From the NCBI GenBank assembly GCA_018660965.1, contig JABJJH010000625.1, positions 1-7,294 on the forward strand: a DNA stretch of 7,294 nt, written 5' to 3'. Both the position numbers and the translations under genes were made by a program. The first letter of the stretch is position 1. Each line of letters starts with the position of its first letter. Origin of the DNA: Rhodospirillaceae bacterium (GTDB lineage Bacteria; Pseudomonadota; Alphaproteobacteria; UBA8366; GCA-2717185). Shown piece by piece: positions 4,631 through 7,294 of this stretch. Under the pieces are notes generated by a model. It did no database searches. It was not told the origin of the DNA and saw only the letters and a program-made list of their open reading frames with translations.

Positions 4631-5644
4631 GTGAAGAAGCTTTCCTTCGTGACCAATCCAACAGACATCCAGGCCATTCTAGATTCCCGGCTGACCGACG
4701 CGACATTTCCCCAACTGCCCAATCTGCAACGCGGCAAGGTTCGCGAATCCTATGATTTGCCGGACGGACGGCGAATCATGATCTCGACCGACCGGCAATC
4801 CGCCTTCGACAAGGTTCTGGCCGCCGTCCCGTATAAAGGGCAAGTGCTAAACCAAACCGCACGGTTCTGGTTCGAACAAACGGCGGATATTTGCCCCAAC
4901 CACGTCATCGACTACCCCGACCCGAATGTGACGGTGGGGCGCCGGTTGACCATGCTGCCGGTTGAAATGGTGGTGCGCCGCTATTTGACCGGGTCCACGA
5001 ACACCAGCATTTGGCCTATGTACGAACGCGGCGAGCGCGTGGTCTACGGCCATCGTTTACCAGACGGTCTGTCGAAGAACGTGGCGTTGCCGGAAACCAT
5101 CCTGACGCCGACAACGAAGGCCGCCGACCACGACGCGCCGATCACCGCGAAGGAACTTGTCGCCCAAGGGCTGGTCACCGCCGCGCAATGGGATGAGTTG
5201 GCCGCGCGCAGCCTGGCGCTGTTCGCAAGAGGCCAGGACATCGCGGCGCGCCATGGATTAATCCTGGTCGACACCAAATACGAATTCGGATTGGACGATA
5301 ACGGCGTCATCACCCTGGCCGACGAAGTGCATACGCCGGATTCAAGTCGTTACTGGCTGGCTGACAGCTACGAAGCGCGCCTCGCCAAGGGCCAGGAGCC
5401 GGAAAGTCTGGACAAGGAGTTTTTGCGCCTGTGGGTCAACGAACGATGCGATCCTTATAATGAGCCGATTCCCGAAATTCCGCCGGAAACGCTGATTACC
5501 TTTAGTGAAAAATACATTCGCTTGTACGAATTGGTGACCGGTCGAAACTTCCAAAAACCAACACCGGGTAAATCCGTCCGCGACCGGGTTGAAGCTAATT
5601 TACGCGCGGCGTTCCCCGGGTATTTTGACAATGAAAATCGATAA
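4631..5644 (+). CDS. purC: Phosphoribosylaminoimidazole-succinocarboxamide synthase (SAICAR synthetase), long form
   Basis: This enzyme catalyses the ATP-dependent joining of aspartate to CAIR to give SAICAR in purine synthesis (cytoplasm). Hallmarks in order are GKVRESYDL (35-43), STDRQSAFD (52-60), KGQVLNQTA (69-77), EMVVRRYLTGS (112-122), LVDTKYEFG (212-220), LADEVHTPDSSRYW (229-242), and SLDKEFLR (259-266). At 337 residues it belongs to the longer SAICAR-synthetase form rather than the roughly 240-residue form typical of many bacteria, so a second, short purC may exist elsewhere in this genome. The start is uncertain: the GTG at 4631 has no clear Shine-Dalgarno sequence, another in-frame GTG lies at 4649, and the nearby ATG at 4618 runs straight into a stop. 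It follows the PH-like gene by 36 bases and overlaps the oxidoreductase gene by 14 bases, so all three may share a transcript. Confidence 0.95.
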   Translation: MKKLSFVTNPTDIQAILDSRLTDATFPQLPNLQRGKVRESYDLPDGRRIMISTDRQSAFDKVLAAVPYKGQVLNQTARFWFEQTADICPNHVIDYPDPNVTVGRRLTMLPVEMVVRRYLTGSTNTSIWPMYERGERVVYGHRLPDGLSKNVALPETILTPTTKAADHDAPITAKELVAQGLVTAAQWDELAARSLALFARGQDIAARHGLILVDTKYEFGLDDNGVITLADEVHTPDSSRYWLADSYEARLAKGQEPESLDKEFLRLWVNERCDPYNEPIPEIPPETLITFSEKYIRLYELVTGRNFQKPTPGKSVRDRVEANLRAAFPGYFDNENR

Positions 5645-6971
5645 ATCGCTCTTTCATCCCGACTACAAGCCAGAGCCGTATTGGTGGGAAGCCGCTCGGC
5701 CCGGCGAGGATCACGCCGCCGACTTACCGGCGACGACTGAAATCCTGATTGTTGGCAGCGGATATGCCGGATTGTCCGCGGGACTGGAATTGGCGCGCGA
5801 AGGCCGTGATGTCGCCATCGTGGATTCCGAGGCGTTCGGATTCGGCGCCAGTTCGCGCAACGGGGGCGGGTTGAGCGGCGGCGTCAACATCGGCAAAGGG
5901 CTGTCCGGCGGCCCCGGTCAAAAGCTCAGCGCCGAGGAACGCGCCATCCAGGAACAGTTGCTGCGGGAAAGCGCGGCGTCGTTAAGTCTGGTCGAAACCT
6001 TGATCGAGCGCGAATCCATCGCGTGCCATTATGAACGCAAGGGCCGCTATCTGGGCGCCTTCACGCCGGAACATTTCAAAAGCTTCAAGGCCAAATCCGA
6101 GTTACTGAACCGAGTCACCGATGCGCAATCCACCGTTATCGGTCCGGACGAACAGCGCGCCGAGATCGCCAGCGACTTCTATCATGGCGGCATGGTCATC
6201 CCGAAATCCGGCAAGTTGCATCCCGCCCTGTTCCACAAGGGATTACTGGACGCCGCCCACCGTGCGGGTGCGACCCTGTGCGCCCATACGAAGGTGACCG
6301 CGATCACCGGACAGGCGGGTGATTTCACGGTGAAAACGACACGCGGCGACTGCCGGGCGGAACAGGTTATCGTGGCGACCAACGGTTATACGGGCGAATT
6401 GACTCCTGGACTACGCAAACGCCTGATACCGGTATTGAGCCACATCATCATGACCGAAGAATTGCCGCGCGATCTGGCCGCAAGTCTGATCCCCCAAGGC
6501 CGCACGATTTCCGAAACGCCGCGCGTGTTGAACTACTATCGCATGGCGCCCGGCGACCGCCGTATGATGTTTGGCGGCCGTCCGCGTTTCACCGATGTCG
6601 GCGCCGATGTCACCGCCGCATTATTGCACCGGAACATGACCGACCGGTTTCCGCAATTGAAGGACGCGCGGATTACCCATTCATGGTCCGGCCATGTCGC
6701 GTTCACCTATGACTTTTTGCCGCACCTGGGCCGCGAGGCCGGGCTGCACTACTGCATGGGCTGCAACGGCAGCGGCGTCGGCATGTTGACCTATCTGGGC
6801 TATCAGGTCGCGCGGCGCATCGTCCAGGGCGGCGCCCTCGACAGCGCCTACGCCAACCGGGAACTACCACGCGTCCCGATGCCGTTTTACTCGGGAAACC
6901 CCTGGTTTTTGCCGATTGTCGGCGGTTACTACCGGTTCCGCGACACTCTGGACCGCCGGTTCACCGGTTAA
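5631..6971 (+). CDS. FAD-dependent oxidoreductase, DAO family (PuuB/OrdL-like amine oxidase)
   Basis: This 446-residue flavoenzyme carries an N-terminal dinucleotide-binding fold ILIVGSGYAGLSAGLELA (38-55, GxGxxG at 42-47), the acidic end of strand 2 (IVDSE, 63-67), and GFGASSRNGG (70-79), a motif typical of gamma-glutamylputrescine oxidase-like (PuuB/OrdL) proteins. The C-terminus has WSGHVAFTYDFLPHLG (352-367) and CMGCNGSGVGM (375-385), which close the FAD site in the DAO fold. Such enzymes oxidise secondary or primary amines with FAD and release aldehyde and peroxide or reduce a carrier; the substrate here is not determinable. The ATG at 5631 is chosen because the WWE-containing N-terminus typical of the family (PYWWE, 16-20) follows it; an earlier in-frame TTG at 5589 would lie deep inside purC. 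The ATG overlaps the last 14 bases of purC, suggesting translational coupling. No glutamylputrescine pathway partners are in the window. Confidence 0.92.
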   Translation: MKIDKSLFHPDYKPEPYWWEAARPGEDHAADLPATTEILIVGSGYAGLSAGLELAREGRDVAIVDSEAFGFGASSRNGGGLSGGVNIGKGLSGGPGQKLSAEERAIQEQLLRESAASLSLVETLIERESIACHYERKGRYLGAFTPEHFKSFKAKSELLNRVTDAQSTVIGPDEQRAEIASDFYHGGMVIPKSGKLHPALFHKGLLDAAHRAGATLCAHTKVTAITGQAGDFTVKTTRGDCRAEQVIVATNGYTGELTPGLRKRLIPVLSHIIMTEELPRDLAASLIPQGRTISETPRVLNYYRMAPGDRRMMFGGRPRFTDVGADVTAALLHRNMTDRFPQLKDARITHSWSGHVAFTYDFLPHLGREAGLHYCMGCNGSGVGMLTYLGYQVARRIVQGGALDSAYANRELPRVPMPFYSGNPWFLPIVGGYYRFRDTLDRRFTG

Positions 6972-6978
6972 GGTCACG

Positions 6979-7036
6979 TTGGATCCGACCGGATTGAGTT
7001 CGATACGGTCCGTTTTGACTTGATACAAGGATCCAA
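6979..7036. repeat. Inverted repeat enclosing the terminator-like hairpin
   Basis: TTGGATCC (6979-6986) and GGATCCAA (7029-7036) are perfect 8-bp arms separated by 42 bases that contain the hairpin above. Each arm is built on the palindrome GGATCC. It could stabilise a longer RNA structure or be coincidental. Confidence 0.3.
6987..7016 (+). terminator. Possible intrinsic terminator after the oxidoreductase gene
   Basis: GACCG (6987-6991) pairs with CGGTC (7006-7010). A G/A mismatch follows, then ATTG (6993-6996) pairs with CGAT (7001-7004) around an AGTT loop. A short T-run (7013-7016) follows two bases later. It lies 15 bases past the stop codon. The stem is interrupted and the T-run short, so termination may be weak. 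Confidence 0.45.
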
Positions 7037-7107
7037 TCGCCGGGCAAGAAGGTTGGCGTAGCGTCATTTGATGATACAGTGCCCGGCGCACGGCCCTACG
7101 AACGACA

Positions 7108-7136
7108 TTGAATGGTAGGCGCCGTCGCCGTATAAA
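7108..7136 (+). promoter_or_regulatory. Sigma-70-type promoter for the exported protein gene
   Basis: TTGAAT (7108-7113) and TATAAA (7131-7136) are separated by exactly 17 bases, giving 4/6 and 5/6 matches to the housekeeping consensus. Transcription would start near 7143 and leave a leader of about 60 bases before the ATG at 7204. GGTAGG (7114-7119) and CCTACC (7137-7142) bracket the -10 region and may form an operator. Confidence 0.6.
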
Positions 7137-7203
7137 CCTACCGGCTTTAGGTATTCAACAGTCCAATGAAACGATAAATCGAATGAACGAGAGGGAGAAA
7201 TCA

Positions 7204-7294
7204 ATGTCATTGAAAACCATTACAGTCGCCACGGCCTTCGCCGTGGGGGCGCTGAGCGCTTTTGCGGTGACCGCGCCGCCAGCGACCGCGGAAA
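7204..7294 (+). CDS. Exported protein, N-terminal signal peptide only (cut by window edge)
   Basis: The ATG at 7204 follows a good ribosome binding site, GAGGGAG (7191-7197), 6 bases upstream. The 30 visible residues are a signal peptide. A basic N-terminus (MSLKT) is followed by an Ala/Val/Leu/Phe-rich core (TVATAFAVGALSAFAV) and a likely signal peptidase I site around PPATA-E. The mature protein lies outside the window. A promoter with ideal spacing lies about 70 bases upstream, so the gene appears to start its own transcription unit. Next to amine- and amide-degrading enzymes, an ABC-transporter substrate-binding protein would be a reasonable guess, but nothing visible proves it. Confidence 0.8.
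   Translation, partial: MSLKTITVATAFAVGALSAFAVTAPPATAE

Noticed and set aside
5589..5630. TTG start for the oxidoreductase
   Set aside because: It lies deep in purC; the ATG at 5631 gives a normal family N-terminus and a typical short gene overlap.

Overview
The window looks like chromosomal DNA of a free-living alphaproteobacterium, possibly Rhodospirillales-like. This rests on the GC-rich coding style, the Asp/Ala/Arg-rich proteins, and a mix of periplasmic, amide/peptide-catabolic and orphan ParA genes. No rRNA, tRNA, insertion sequence, integrase, CRISPR array or replication origin is visible. The taxonomy is inference.

Layout. (a) Positions 1-1806, minus strand: a two-gene operon of an M20 metallopeptidase and, downstream of it, an amidase-signature enzyme that runs off the left edge. 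(b) Positions 1807-2234: a short divergent region and a small exported TPR-like protein on the plus strand. (c) Positions 2235-2484: a 250-base non-coding leader. It holds a perfect CRP/FNR-type palindrome (2296-2313) and then a well-conserved GEMM-I (c-di-GMP-I) riboswitch (about 2378-2474) whose 3' edge touches the ribosome binding site of the next gene. (d) Positions 2485-4594: a ParA-type ATPase, a ribbon-helix-helix (RHH) protein 3 bases later, and, beyond a strong 11-bp hairpin, a two-helix membrane protein with a bacterial PH-like domain. (e) Positions 4631-6971: a long-form purC (SAICAR synthase) and a FAD-dependent amine oxidoreductase of the PuuB/OrdL type that overlaps its end. (f) Positions 6972-7203: a weak terminator-like hairpin, then a good sigma-70-type promoter. 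(g) Positions 7204-7294: the signal peptide of an exported protein cut by the window edge.

The most interesting unit is c plus d. A second-messenger riboswitch sits directly in front of an orphan ParA/RHH pair, with a possible membrane-anchored companion. ParA-type ATPases position DNA or large complexes, and c-di-GMP governs the switch between motile and sessile life. The arrangement therefore suggests a positioning module whose synthesis follows c-di-GMP. The riboswitch call is strong because the tetraloop hairpin, the ligand-contact positions and the P2 core are all present. The direction of control (ON or OFF) and the cargo are not decided by the sequence. All plus-strand genes from 2485 to 6971 could share a transcript, but no functional link between purC or the oxidoreductase and the ParA module is evident.
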